Below are positions 35,831 through 45,090 of a DNA stretch of 64,000 nt, in pieces (the stretch's first letter is position 1; each line of letters opens with the position of its first letter). The stretch is taken from assembly GCA_008638375.1 (NCBI GenBank), contig CM018050.1:26727097-26791096 (forward strand), in the 5' to 3' direction. Origin of the DNA: Nyssa sinensis (taxonomy: Eukaryota > Streptophyta > Magnoliopsida > Cornales > Nyssaceae). The notes below the pieces were generated by a model. It had not been told where the DNA came from and did not search any database. It saw only the letters and a list, made by a program, of their open reading frames with translations. Position numbers and translations under genes: made by a program.

Positions 35831-36473
35831 GTAATAGTAATGATAATGATAAAAACAAATAATAATAATAAAAAAAAAATTCCATGTCATTACAAGTAGT
35901 CCACGATGGACAGTTGGGGAAGCTAAAATATACTTAATTATGTACCAAATTAGCATCTAGTCCTGTTCTGTTCTGTTCTGTTCTATTCCGCTCAATACTG
36001 ACCTGTTCTATTCTTTGATTTATTTGCCTATGCTCCTAATTTATATACTAGCATCTTGTACTATTCTGTCTATTCTGACCTATTGTTCCATTTAGTTCAG
36101 TTCTGTTTTATTCTACTTAACTACATTTAAGTGGATTTATAAAACTGCTATTTCTGAAATAACTGAACCCTCCATGTGTTTTGTAAGCAAGAACTGGTTT
36201 TTGAAACCCATGATAGGGAACCTATGTTACTCACTGGGCTTATTTAAGCTCACCCCATTATCCTAACATTTTTCAGGTGAAGAATTAATAGGTTGGGAAC
36301 CTAGGAGAATATTTTGAATAACTCTATGAACATATTCCATTTTTGTATCCCACTTCATTTTTGGATGTTTTGTTTGACTGCACATATGATGACGTGGCTT
36401 TTGTAGTCAAACTATGTATTAACCAACTATGAATATATCTAGTTGCTCTGCCAAGTGAATATGCATTCTCTTA

Positions 36474-36656
36474 TTAATTTTCGCTGCTTAACTCATGTGT
36501 ATCGAATGCATTATACTTGAAAGTTACAAGTGAATGGCCTGTGGTTAGGATTACCGTTGGCGTTTTAATCATACCACACATATGATTACTACAGCCAGTA
36601 TCTAAATACCACTTAACACCATCATCATTATCCACAACATTATAAGCCAGCAACAC
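36474..36656 (-). pseudogene. Copia aspartic protease, truncated
   Basis: The minus frame reads YNVVDNDDGVKWYLDTGCSN then HMCG, the active-site region of copia proteases (DTG, usually DSGAS/DTGAS with NHM). It is cut about 40 residues later, where the nested LTR-like element or an associated deletion begins. It is continuous in context with the gag zinc knuckle upstream. Confidence 0.75.
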
Positions 36657-36661
36657 GGTCT

Positions 36662-37688
36662 CTACTTCATTATTACCACCAGGATTATTTTCAGCAACAT
36701 TAGCTTGATGATCTCTATTATTCGGCCTTCTAGATCTGCGATCAGACTTTTTATGCCCAAACTTGCCACAATTAAAACATTGAATATTGAATTTATGAGA
36801 TTGTGGATTAGAATTGTTACCATCCCCTTTTTCTTGGACTGGTCTGTGCTGCCAATTATTGTTCTGTCACTGATTATTGTTCTGCCACTGATTGTTGTTC
36901 TGCCACTGGTTGCCTCTGCCTCTTCCTCCACCAGATATGTTTTGCCCATTATTGCCTTTGCCTCCTCTATTTTTGTGATTTTGCCCTCTATTCTGGTAGC
37001 CTTGAAAACATTGATTAAATCATGCATTATTCTGAGACTCGCCTTTTTCATTCTTTAAATTTAATTGAGCTTGCAAAGCTTTCTCCACTGAATTTTTTGA
37101 TCTCTTATTCAAGCTTTGTTCATGAACGGTCAACGAACCCTGTAATTCATCCACTGTCATGGACTCCAAGTTAGCAGACTCTTCAATAGTCGTCACTTTA
37201 TATTCAAACCACAGTGTCAAGCTTCGAAGAATTTTTTCAACAATTTGACGGTCTGCTATTTGTTCACCATTCGTCCTCATCTCATTAACAAGTGCCGGGG
37301 TCCGCGAAAAATAATCAGAAATAGTTTCTGATTTTTTCATCTGCAACAACTCAAAATCTCTATGCAATTTTTGTAATCTAGCCTTTTTCACCTTGTCAAC
37401 ACCAACATATATTATTTTAAGAATATCTCATGCTTGTTTCGCAGACTGAATATGGGCAATTTTACTAAGAACAGAAATATCTAACACTTGATAAATACAA
37501 TTTAAAGTTTTGAAGTGTACTTGCCTTGTTACCTCATATGCATCTGGTGCAAGCTCTTCCTTAATGAATTTCGTCGTCAAACCACTTGAGTTAAAAAAGG
37601 TCATCATCAAACTCTCCCAAATATGAAAATGAGATTTTCTATCAAATTTATAAACCGTACAAATAAGTGAAGACATCTTGACGAACAA
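36662..37688 (-). pseudogene. Copia gag (UBN2 type) with damaged zinc knuckle
   Basis: N-terminal gag is in 37688-37428 (FHIWESLMMTFFNSSGLT), then 37391-37020 (LHRDFELLQMKKSETISDYF, MTVDELQGSLTVHE), which fit the gag-polypeptide UBN2 family of copia elements. A stop (near 37428) and a gap in the frame separate the parts. A Gln/Asn-rich linker follows, then a zinc knuckle reading CFNCGKFGHKKSDR. The last Cys of CX2CX4HX4C is Arg (CGC, one transition from TGC). Gag would package the element RNA; this copy is dead. Confidence 0.75.
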
Positions 37689-37696
37689 AGAAACCT

Positions 37697-37710
37697 GGCT
37701 CTGATACCAA
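37697..37710 (-). other. Copia primer-binding site (initiator tRNA-Met)
   Basis: On the minus strand, just inside the 5' LTR, the sequence is TTGGTATCAGAGCC, complementary to the 3' end of plant initiator tRNA-Met. Confidence 0.9.
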
Positions 37711-37711
37711 T

Positions 37712-38228
37712 TGTTGAATCTAAATTTATTCTGAAATTTGAAGACAAATTACCACCGCGTCTTTGAGATGATCTAGAAGAAATCACGTTTACTATTGATG
37801 GAATGATTCTTGCAGCACAAAATTTCTTGACGGTAATAGGCAAGCCCTAAAACAAAACTTAACAAATGTTTTGTTTACTGAACAAAACAATCTCACTTTA
37901 TTTAAAAAAAAAAAAACAATAGAAAAATGTTACATTATGAATTGTAACAATCATTCACTGTGCCTCCAGTAAACTCACGGCTCTATATTTTTTTGGCTTG
38001 CGGCTCCACCAGCATCTTTTATATATATATATATATATATATAAATTTTATAAAGTCTAACCCTAATATAATTAGGGCTTCTAATCCTATTTAAATTATT
38101 AATACCAGTTTCACTAGGATAGAGACTCCTCGTCTCATTAAGATAAAACATAGCAAATCCTACCTCTACCAGGCCTTAATTTTAAGAGTCCTACTAAAAC
38201 TATAGTAACTTAGTTTAATTGGCTCGCA
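37712..38228 (-). mobile_element. 5' LTR of the copia element (517 bp)
   Basis: TGTTGAATCT to TTGGCTCGCA as written, paired with 27143-27650. It contains the (TA)n tract at 38020-38042. On the minus strand it should hold the element promoter; no clean TATA box can be singled out among the TA repeats. Confidence 0.9.
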
Positions 38229-39183
38229 ATGTATACATAACATAAGTTGATTGGTTTGATCTACACCCATTCCACATTATTAAAAATTGCCATTATGGTG
38301 GGTGGAATAGTAGCATGATAAGGAGGTCCAGAGGTTTTGTCAAATAATTGAGAAAGAGGAGGAGCACTAGTGGATAGATACTTCCATTTTAGGGTGACTT
38401 TTAGAGCTGCCTACCCCCACTAGAAGAGAAACCAAAGATCCTCTTGTTTCTATCATTGATATCTTGTGACACTTTTGGTGTGGATTTAAGTGGTAATTAA
38501 TTGTGTATTATCAAATGCATTTAGTAATTAATTGAGTATTGGGTTAGTATTTAGTTTGAAAACATATTGTGAAATTTCAGAAGAGTCCAAGAGTAAATTT
38601 GAGGATACTAAAAGCATTTATGGTGAAGAACAGGGAATCTTATTCCATAGATAATCAGAATAATTCAAGAATTTGACAAATATTTTGAGAATAGTGTAGT
38701 ATTCTGGGTAATAATTAACGACTAATAAATTATAAAAATGAGTCCTTTAAGAGTGTGAGGTAATTGCCAAAAAAATTCCAAATTCCTATTGAATTGCAGC
38801 ACAAAGGAACTTGCTAGGCCATTAAAGTTTACATTTTCTCATTCTATTTTTATGGGATGCTAATTTTTTTTTTCTTTTTTTGTTATGGCCTTTCTATTTG
38901 TTTATTAACTCTTTTGCAGTGTAGCAGTGTGTTGAAAATTTGATTTATGAGTAACACGTGATAATCACGAGGGAAGACTTAAAAAAAAAAATTAGTAAAA
39001 TAAAGTAGAGTACAAAGGAAAAAGAGTGATCAAAAAACAAAATAAAAGTAGAGATACTAGTTTCAAAAAATCCCTTTTCTTTTTTTCTTTCTTTCTTAAT
39101 TAGGACAAATTAATAATCATTCCTTTGTAAAAAATACGGACTTTCTTTATATAATAGAAAATTATACTATTCAATTATTTGTG
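38229..39183. repeat. Low-copy duplicated unit 0, right part (copy A)
   Basis: It continues unit 0 after the copia target duplication. It is nearly identical to 42430-43320 (copy B), with matching TTGATCTACACCCA.TCCACATTATTAAAAATTGCC, and less like copy C at 20578. It has no shared ORF and no recognised gene. It holds an intact, uninterrupted TTGGTTTGATCTACACCC site (38246-38263), the same site that solo LTR copy 5 occupies in unit 1. Confidence 0.8.
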
Positions 39184-39488
39184 CTATAACAACAAAATAT
39201 TTGTACTATTCAATTATTTTAAAATAAAAAGATTATTAATGTGCTATTTGATTTCTCAACTATTTTCACTGAGGGTGAGCCATGAGGCTTTAAAATAAAA
39301 GTAGTAATTTTTTTTAACCAATGAGACTATAGAGATTTTGTGGCCAGCTACCGATGAAGTTATGAAGAGAATTTTTGGTAAACCAGGTTATTGACCAAAT
39401 TTAATGGACCGAAAAATCATTTTATGCCACACATTTTTTTTTAAAATTAAATAATATATACGCATAACATAAGTTGATTGGTTTGATC
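39184..39488. repeat. Low-copy duplicated unit 1, left part
   Basis: It matches the start of unit 0 (25855 onward), lacks the 1 kb found at 25990-26990, then matches 26995-27137 and 38229-38255, ending in TTGGTTTGATC where solo LTR copy 5 is inserted. The junction is simple, so either unit 1 lost or unit 0 gained the 1 kb. Confidence 0.75.
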
Positions 39489-39535
39489 TGTTATGACATG
39501 GATTTTTTTTTTATTTTCTTTGTTTATTTATTTTC

Positions 39536-39594
<59 letters not shown>

Positions 39595-39945
39595 TATTAT
39601 TATTATTATTATTATCATTATTAAGAATGTGATGTGTGTATTGTATGTGTACAATTATGTGTATGCTACATGTGCATGTATATATATATATATATTATAT
39701 GCATATTTAAATTTGGAAAATATATATATGTATTTATTTGTGTATATATATATATATATATATGTATATAACAGTGCACAGTGCACTGTGTGTACCCGGT
39801 TGTGTGTGTGTGTGAGTTTGAGTGTAACACACTCAAACAAGCATGGGAGGGGCTGTGAAGTGTAAGAGAGTAGGTGTGTGTGTGTGTGGTGAAGTCTGAG
39901 AGTGTGTATGAGAGTTGGGAGAAGAGCAGAAATCGTGGGATTTAT

Positions 39946-39977
<32 letters not shown>

Positions 39978-42429
39978 AGAGAGAGAAAGTGAAGAGAAAA
40001 AGAGAGTTGGTCTCCGGTGGGAAGAGAAGAGAAGGAAAGGAAGAGAAAGAAGAGAGAAACAGAGCTCTGAAGGAGAGTTAGAGACCTGGTTCTAGCTCAG
40101 AGCAAGAGGGAGAAGGAAGGCACGGCTAGAGAGAGAAACGGCCAAGAAAATTTGTAAGTGGGTCACTTCTGTTTCAAATTTTTTTAGAGCATTTCAGTTG
40201 ATTTAAATTGTAGAACCTTGTAGAGCATCATGTAAGGATTAAAACGCAACAAAAATGATAGAAAACGGTTGAAAAATGAGGGAGAAAGGAGGAGGTGCAG
40301 GTCACGGCCATGGGGGGGGGGAGATCTGGTTTTTCGTTGTGATTGGAAGCTTCAAAACGATATTAAAAAGCTCCAAAAATGTTTTAGAACAAGTTGGGAT
40401 CGAAAGGGGCTTCGAAAACACGAAGAAAATCAAGTTTAAAAAACTTGATTTTCTGAAAATCCGGTCACCGGCGCCGGAGAGGGTGACCGGAGCTCCGCCG
40501 GAAAAACGGGGGGAGAAGGGGGTCTGCCGGGTCGGGTCCCGGGTCGGATCGGGTCCGGTTCGGGGCGGGCGTGGACCGCCCCTGCCACGTGTCGGCTCAC
40601 CGTTTAAAAAAAAAAAATGAAAAAAAAAAATAAAAAATAAAAAATAAAAACCGGCTTTGGACCGGGTTAGAAGGGGAGGGGGACTGAACCGGTCGGTTCA
40701 GTGAACTTTAAACCGGTTTAGGGTTTTGGCTTAAAAACCCCCTGGTTCAAACCCAAGTTTAGGTTATTTCTATTTTAAACCCCAAGACTTTTAATAATTA
40801 TATTTTGACCCCTTAGCCTTTAAGAAATTAGAATTTGACCCAAGACTTTTGGGTAATTATGTTCTGACCCTCATGAATAAAATATTAATAAATTATTAAT
40901 TAAATTAATTAATTAATTAATTAATTAATTAATTAATTAAATTAATTAAATTAATTAAATATTCAAAAACATCCCGGAGTCCAAATGGGACAAGTCATTA
41001 GTGTATTTTAGCTATCTCGACCATTTCGAGACCAATGGTGAGGTCCATTTTACGAGACGGGGTCCCGAAAAATAAAAGACCCGTAGTAACCCTTAAAATT
41101 ACCAAAATACCCCTAACTTGAAACACTGTCAGACGAACTCCGAATTAGGTAAACAAATAGTGAAATTTTATTATCTCGAACATTCCAGACTCAACCGTGG
41201 AGTCCGATTTGTGAAAAAAGGTCACAAAATGTAAGGACACGCGTAAAGTGCAAAATGACTGTTTTGCCCTTTTCAACCCAGGTGTCCGAATTGAGTTCTA
41301 CGAAAACCTAGACTTACTTTCTTAAACGTTCTAAAACCAATGGTAGAGTTTAATTTAGCAGAATAGAAACCTATGAATTTAAAGACATAAAATTTGATGA
41401 ATAGCATACATTCAAACAACAATGGACTGAGTTGTAATTTCTACTTTTAGGGACACTGACAGGACAGGAGGAGGCGATCTGATCTCCTACATTTTCACCC
41501 ACCGGTTCAGTTACATATAGTTCACGATCTTCTAGGGTTGATACCAACCCATCAGGTATGGTGTTTTGCTAGTGTTAGAAATGAAGTTAAGTTAGGAATA
41601 TTTGTGAATGACTGGAATGCTGTATGTGTTTATCTGTAATGTGTTTACCTGTTTATTTGGAATTGGTTGTTCACATGTTATGTGTTACTTGTAAGTTAAT
41701 AAAGTGAAGAACATGAATCATGATGTACGAACATATGCGATATGCATGTATATGAAACTGACTAGTGATTTATTTCTTATTGTTCGAGCATGTTATATTA
41801 TTGAGATTCATGTTCATTGAGATTGCATTGGCATATTGGCATATGATGAATTCCTTGAGAACATGGCGTGGGTAAGCACATGGTGCTTTGCATTATGAGG
41901 GTGTAGATCCTGTGGTGAAAAACCCAAAATTGGCCATTGCATTGGTACTTCGAGCCATCGGGGAGTACCCGTAAATGAGACATAGGTGTGGCATAGAGTT
42001 GTGCATGGGTGTGTCATACATACCATTCATAGATATTACTGCGATGCTTGAATGTCATTTAGAAATAAATGTACACTTTGCACATGCCACGCCTTAGCTT
42101 TATTTCTGGCATTAGCATTTCATCATACCAGCAGTTGTGCTGACCCATTCGTGGGCAACATTTTCAGATGAGGATCCTCCAGCCACGTGAGACTCAGTGA
42201 TGCCCTGATAGGGCGAAGCACGTGATACATTTGTGATCCATGAGACTTGTATTTTGTTATGTAAGGGCTTAAGCCCGAAAGACTGATGAACAATGTATTC
42301 GATGTTATTTTATGTATGGATGATGATGGACGCATGTTTAGTGAATTTAATTACTTTTGTCCTTTTATTTATTTTACTTTCTGTCTCGTTACTCGCGTCC
42401 CGGGTTCGTCGGGAATTCGGGGCGTGACA
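39489..42429 (-). mobile_element. Solo LTR, family S, copy 5 (2941 bp)
   Basis: It starts TGTTATGACATGG and ends GGGAATTCGGGGCGTGACA as written. The target duplication TGATC is perfect (39484-39488, 42430-42434). The duplicated unit 0 shows the unoccupied site with a single TGATC, so the insertion followed the duplication. It contains a TTA tract (39540-39620), a (GA)n run (39950-39972), a GC-rich portion near 40440-40600, an (ATTA)n run (40900-40940) and hairpin modules from about 41020. No coding domain and no tRNA-like module were found. Confidence 0.92.
39540..39620. repeat. (TTA)n microsatellite within solo LTR copy 5
   Basis: About 27 trinucleotide units with one or two interruptions, at the same LTR position as the tracts in copies 2, 3 and 4. 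Confidence 0.95.
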
Positions 42430-43320
42430 TGATCTACACCCAGTCCACATTATTAAAAATTGCCATTGTGGTGGGTGGAATAGTAGCATGATAAGGAGGT
42501 GCAGAGGTTTTGTCAAATAATTGAGAAAGAGGAGCACTAGTGGATAGATACTTCCATTTTAGGGTTACTTTTAGAGCTGCCTACCCCTCTAGAAGAGAAA
42601 CCAAAGATTCTCTTGTTTCTATCATTGATATCTTGTGAAACTTTTGGTGTGGATTTAAGTGGTAATTAATTGTGTATTATCAAATGCATTTAGTAATTAA
42701 TTGAGTATTGGGTTAGTATTTAGTTTGAAAGCATATTGTGAAATTTCAGAAGAGTCCAAGAGTAAGTTTGAGGATACTAAAAGCATTTATGGTGAAGAAC
42801 AGGGAATCTTATTCCATAGATAATCAGAATAATTCAAGAATTTGACAAATAGTGTAGTAATAATTAACGACTAATAAATTATAAAAATGAGTCCTTTAAG
42901 AGTGTGAGGTAATTGCAAAAAAAAATTCCAAATTCCTATAGAATTGCAGCACACAGGAACTTGCTAGGCCATTAAAGTTTCCATTTTCTCATTCTATTTT
43001 TATGGGATGCTAATTTTTTTTTCTTTTTTTGTTATGGCCTTTCTATTTGTTGATTAACTCTTTTGCAGTGTAGCAGTGTGTTGAAAATTTGATTTATTGG
43101 GTAACACGAGGGAAGACTTTAAAAAAAAAACCGTAAAATAGAGTAGAGTACAAAGGAAAAAGAGTGATAAAAAAATACAAATAAAAATAGAGATACTAGT
43201 TTCAAAAAATCCCTTATCTTTTTTTCTTTCTTTCTTAATTAGGACAAATTAATAATCATTCCTTTGTTAAAAATACAGACTTTCTTTATATAATAGAATA
43301 TTATACTAATTATTTTTGAG
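42430..43320. repeat. Low-copy duplicated unit 1, right part (copy B)
   Basis: Nearly identical to 38254-39180 (copy A) with a few small deletions, such as the loss of about 20 bp after TTTGACAAAT. No gene is recognised. It runs on into a further sequence (TATTTTTGAGATTTTATTTTC) that is duplicated again at 44100. Confidence 0.8.
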
Positions 43321-43859
43321 ATTTTATTTTCAATTCCTTCCAGTAACAGTTAGGAGCAAAGATTTATTTAGGTCCGAGTTACCTCGAGTCTAGACAGTCG
43401 AAAGCTAATCTTTGAAGACCTAGAGTTAAATCTGAAGTTAAAGATCGGATAAATTTCCAGTGCTCTTTAACAAGACTCGAATTGAAGATCTTAAATCTTA
43501 TCTTCAGGTCCTTACTGCTCAGCCAACTACTTGGAGTTCTGATAAAGTAAGTAAATAAAATTTTTAAGTTGTCAATGCCGTGCTTATTTTAAGAAAGGTT
43601 TTTGTAATTTTAACAAATCTCAAAATAGCTAAATGTAATTTGTTCTATATAATAATGTTTAATGTTGAGAGTAAAATGATAAATTAGTACTCAATGTTAA
43701 AAATCATTTGTGACAATTTCAATTTAGAAGGTTAGTATAATTTTTAAATAAATAGTAAAAGAGTCTCTATTTTTAGCAAGCATTGAGAAGAGAGTAGTAT
43801 AATTTACTTTTTTTTTTAACAATAAGAGAAAACGTCATTGATTTAAAAAAGGGAATAAT
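43321..43859. other. Non-coding part of the duplicated region
   Basis: No ORF. It contains the tRNA-like sequence at 43468-43545. Most of it (43321-43735) is paralogous to 44104-44430. Confidence 0.5.
43468..43545 (-). other. tRNA-like (possible SINE) sequence, copy 1
   Basis: On the minus strand, AGTTGGCTGAGCAGTAAGGA is a good A-box region, followed by CTTCAATTCGAGTCTTG at B-box spacing. This is the layout of tRNA-derived SINE heads. No poly-A tail or target duplication was established, and the copy at 44172-44250 arose with the surrounding duplication. Confidence 0.4.
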
Positions 43860-44439
43860 CAAACACAAAGGAAAAAGAGTACAAAGGAATAATCACGAGG
43901 GAAGACTTAAAAAGAAAAATTAGTAAAATAAAAGTGGAGTACAAAGGAAAAAGAGCGATCAAAAAACAAAATAAAAGTAGAGATACTAGTTTCAAAAAAT
44001 CCCTTTTCTTTTTTTTCTTTCTTTCTTAATTAGGACAAATTAATAATCATTCCTCTATAAAAAATACGAATTTTCTTTATATAATAGAAAATTATACTAG
44101 CTATTTTTGAGATTTTATTTTCAATTCCTTCCATTAACTCTGAAGTTAACGATTGGATAAATCTCTAGTGCTTTTTAACAAGACTCGAACTCAAGATCTT
44201 AAATCTTATCCTCATGTCCTTACTGCTCGACCAATCCTTTGGAGTTTTGATGAAGTAAGTAAATAAAATTTCTAAGTTGTCAATATCATCCTTATTTTAG
44301 GAGAGGTATTTGTAATTTTAACAAATCTCATAACAGCTAAATGTAATCTATTCTATATAATAATGTTTAATGTTGGGAGTAATATGATAAATTAGTACTC
44401 ACTGTTAAAAATCATTTGTGACAATTTCAACATGAAATG
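43860..44439. repeat. Low-copy duplicated unit, partial copy E
   Basis: Repeats 43090-43735 in order: GAGGGAAGACTT, TACAAAGGAAAAAGAG, AGATACTAGTTTCAAAAAATCCC, TTAGGACAAATTAATAATCATTCC, the tRNA-like sequence (44172-44250), then GTTAAAAATCATTTGTGACAATTTCAA. Tat element T2 begins at 44440. Confidence 0.75.
44172..44250 (-). other. tRNA-like (possible SINE) sequence, copy 2
   Basis: On the minus strand, GGATTGGTCGAGCAGTAAGG followed by ATCTTGAGTTCGAGTCTTG, a better B box than in copy 1. It was carried by the local duplication. Confidence 0.4.
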
Positions 44440-45009
44440 TGATGTACCATAAAATGACAATCCAACCCAAACTTGACACGTGTTTGAGCTCTTTTATGTG
44501 TAGGTCAGGAAGTGACACAAAGTTATTCAAATCTGACAGACGTTCCTTGATCAGAAGGGCACGGACCTTTCCTCCCAAACAGCGAGCTCCAAGTATGTGT
44601 CTAAAGAGGTACTGAGCTGATCACCGCCTTACTTACCCTACCGACCTCGGAATAAGGAAATAGAATGCGACATGGAAACTGCCATTCTCGGATATCTTTT
44701 GATCCCTACTTTTGCAGAGATCAAAGTTCAATATGGCAACTGTCATCTTCAGATATCCTCAAATCTCGATTTTTACGACTCCAAATCATAATCAACTCAG
44801 GGGATCCGTAGCCTATAAATACAACCTAAGGTGCGCTTTTCAATTACGGTCAATTACTCTCTTTTAAGTTCAGTCTCTCTTTTATTTTTACTGACTTCAT
44901 CATTGGAGCGGTTACTACCGGAGCTAACCTGGTGGCCCTCTGATCTCTTTTTGAGTTCTTGACAAGCGACGAAAAGCGGAAGCCCCACTGATCAGAAAGT
45001 GAAACATCA
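44440..45009 (+). mobile_element. 5' LTR of Tat element T2 (about 570 bp)
   Basis: It starts TGATGTACCATAAAATG, parallel to TGATATACCACAATG of T1, shares GACACGTGT shortly after and ends GAAACATCA before the primer site. CCTATAAATACAACC at 44812-44826 is a likely TATA box for element transcription. Confidence 0.75.
44812..44826 (+). promoter_or_regulatory. Probable TATA box in T2 LTR
   Basis: CCTATAAATACAACC, a near-consensus plant TATA box about 200 bp before the LTR end. T1 has TATAAATTAAACCCC on the minus strand near 15122, at the corresponding position. Confidence 0.55.
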
Positions 45010-45010
45010 G

Positions 45011-45030
45011 TTTGGCGCCATCTGTAGGAA
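45011..45030 (+). other. Primer-binding site of Tat element T2
   Basis: TTTGGCGCCATCTGTAGGAA, two bases different from the T1 site, immediately after the LTR. Confidence 0.7.
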
Positions 45031-45090
45031 ACGACAAACGTTCTTGCTAATTCTCTTTGACAAAAACAGTTTTTCTGTCCTTGAGAAACC

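Larger units (their letters stand above)
32853..35894 (+). mobile_element. Solo LTR, family S, copy 3 (3042 bp)
   Basis: It starts TGTCACGCCCCGAATTCCC and ends CCATGTCATTACA. The target duplication AGTAG is perfect (32848-32852, 35895-35899). It carries the hairpin module (34106-34122), a tRNA-like module with B box GCGGTTCGAGCCGCGG (34420-34500), the 25-bp palindrome (35529-35553) and a long AAT tract (35757-35830) near its 3' end. There is no coding domain. It is the innermost layer of a three-level nest. Confidence 0.9.
29486..36450. mobile_element. Second long LTR-like element nested in copia (right end unresolved)
   Basis: It starts TGTAACACCCCAAACTTAG directly after the copia integrase tail. 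It has no coding domain. It carries a reversed tRNA-like module (29808-29890) and at least two perfect hairpin modules GGACTC-AACGGTG-GAGTCC (31554-31572, 31698-31716). Near 36260 it has AACATTTTTCAGGTGAAG, matching AACATTTTTCAGATGAGG of family S. So it is a distant relative of family S read in the reverse sense. Solo LTR copy 3 is inserted in it. I could not find its right terminus or a target duplication. The boundary at 36450 is approximate, and a deletion of copia integrase sequence accompanies it. Confidence 0.55.
27143..38228 (-). mobile_element. Ty1/copia retrotransposon, minus strand, with nested insertion
   Basis: It has two LTRs (27143-27650 and 37712-38228) with TG..CA ends, and a perfect 5-bp target duplication ATGTA (27138-27142 and 38229-38233). 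Reading on the minus strand: 5' LTR, an initiator-tRNA-Met primer site, gag, a protease start, then reverse transcriptase and RNase H, then a short purine tract and the 3' LTR. The integrase core is missing. Its place is taken by a second LTR-type element (29486 to about 36450) that itself carries solo LTR copy 3. The copia insertion splits the low-copy duplicated unit. Confidence 0.9.

Noticed and set aside
39629..39865. ORFs over TA/TG-rich sequence, for example 39629-39865 and 35756-35956
   Set aside because: They are translations of microsatellites (poly-Tyr, Ile-Tyr runs), not genes.
40276..40620. 114-residue GC-rich ORF
   Set aside because: It lies within solo LTR copy 5 and has no counterpart kept open in the other copies; the GC-rich composition alone explains it.
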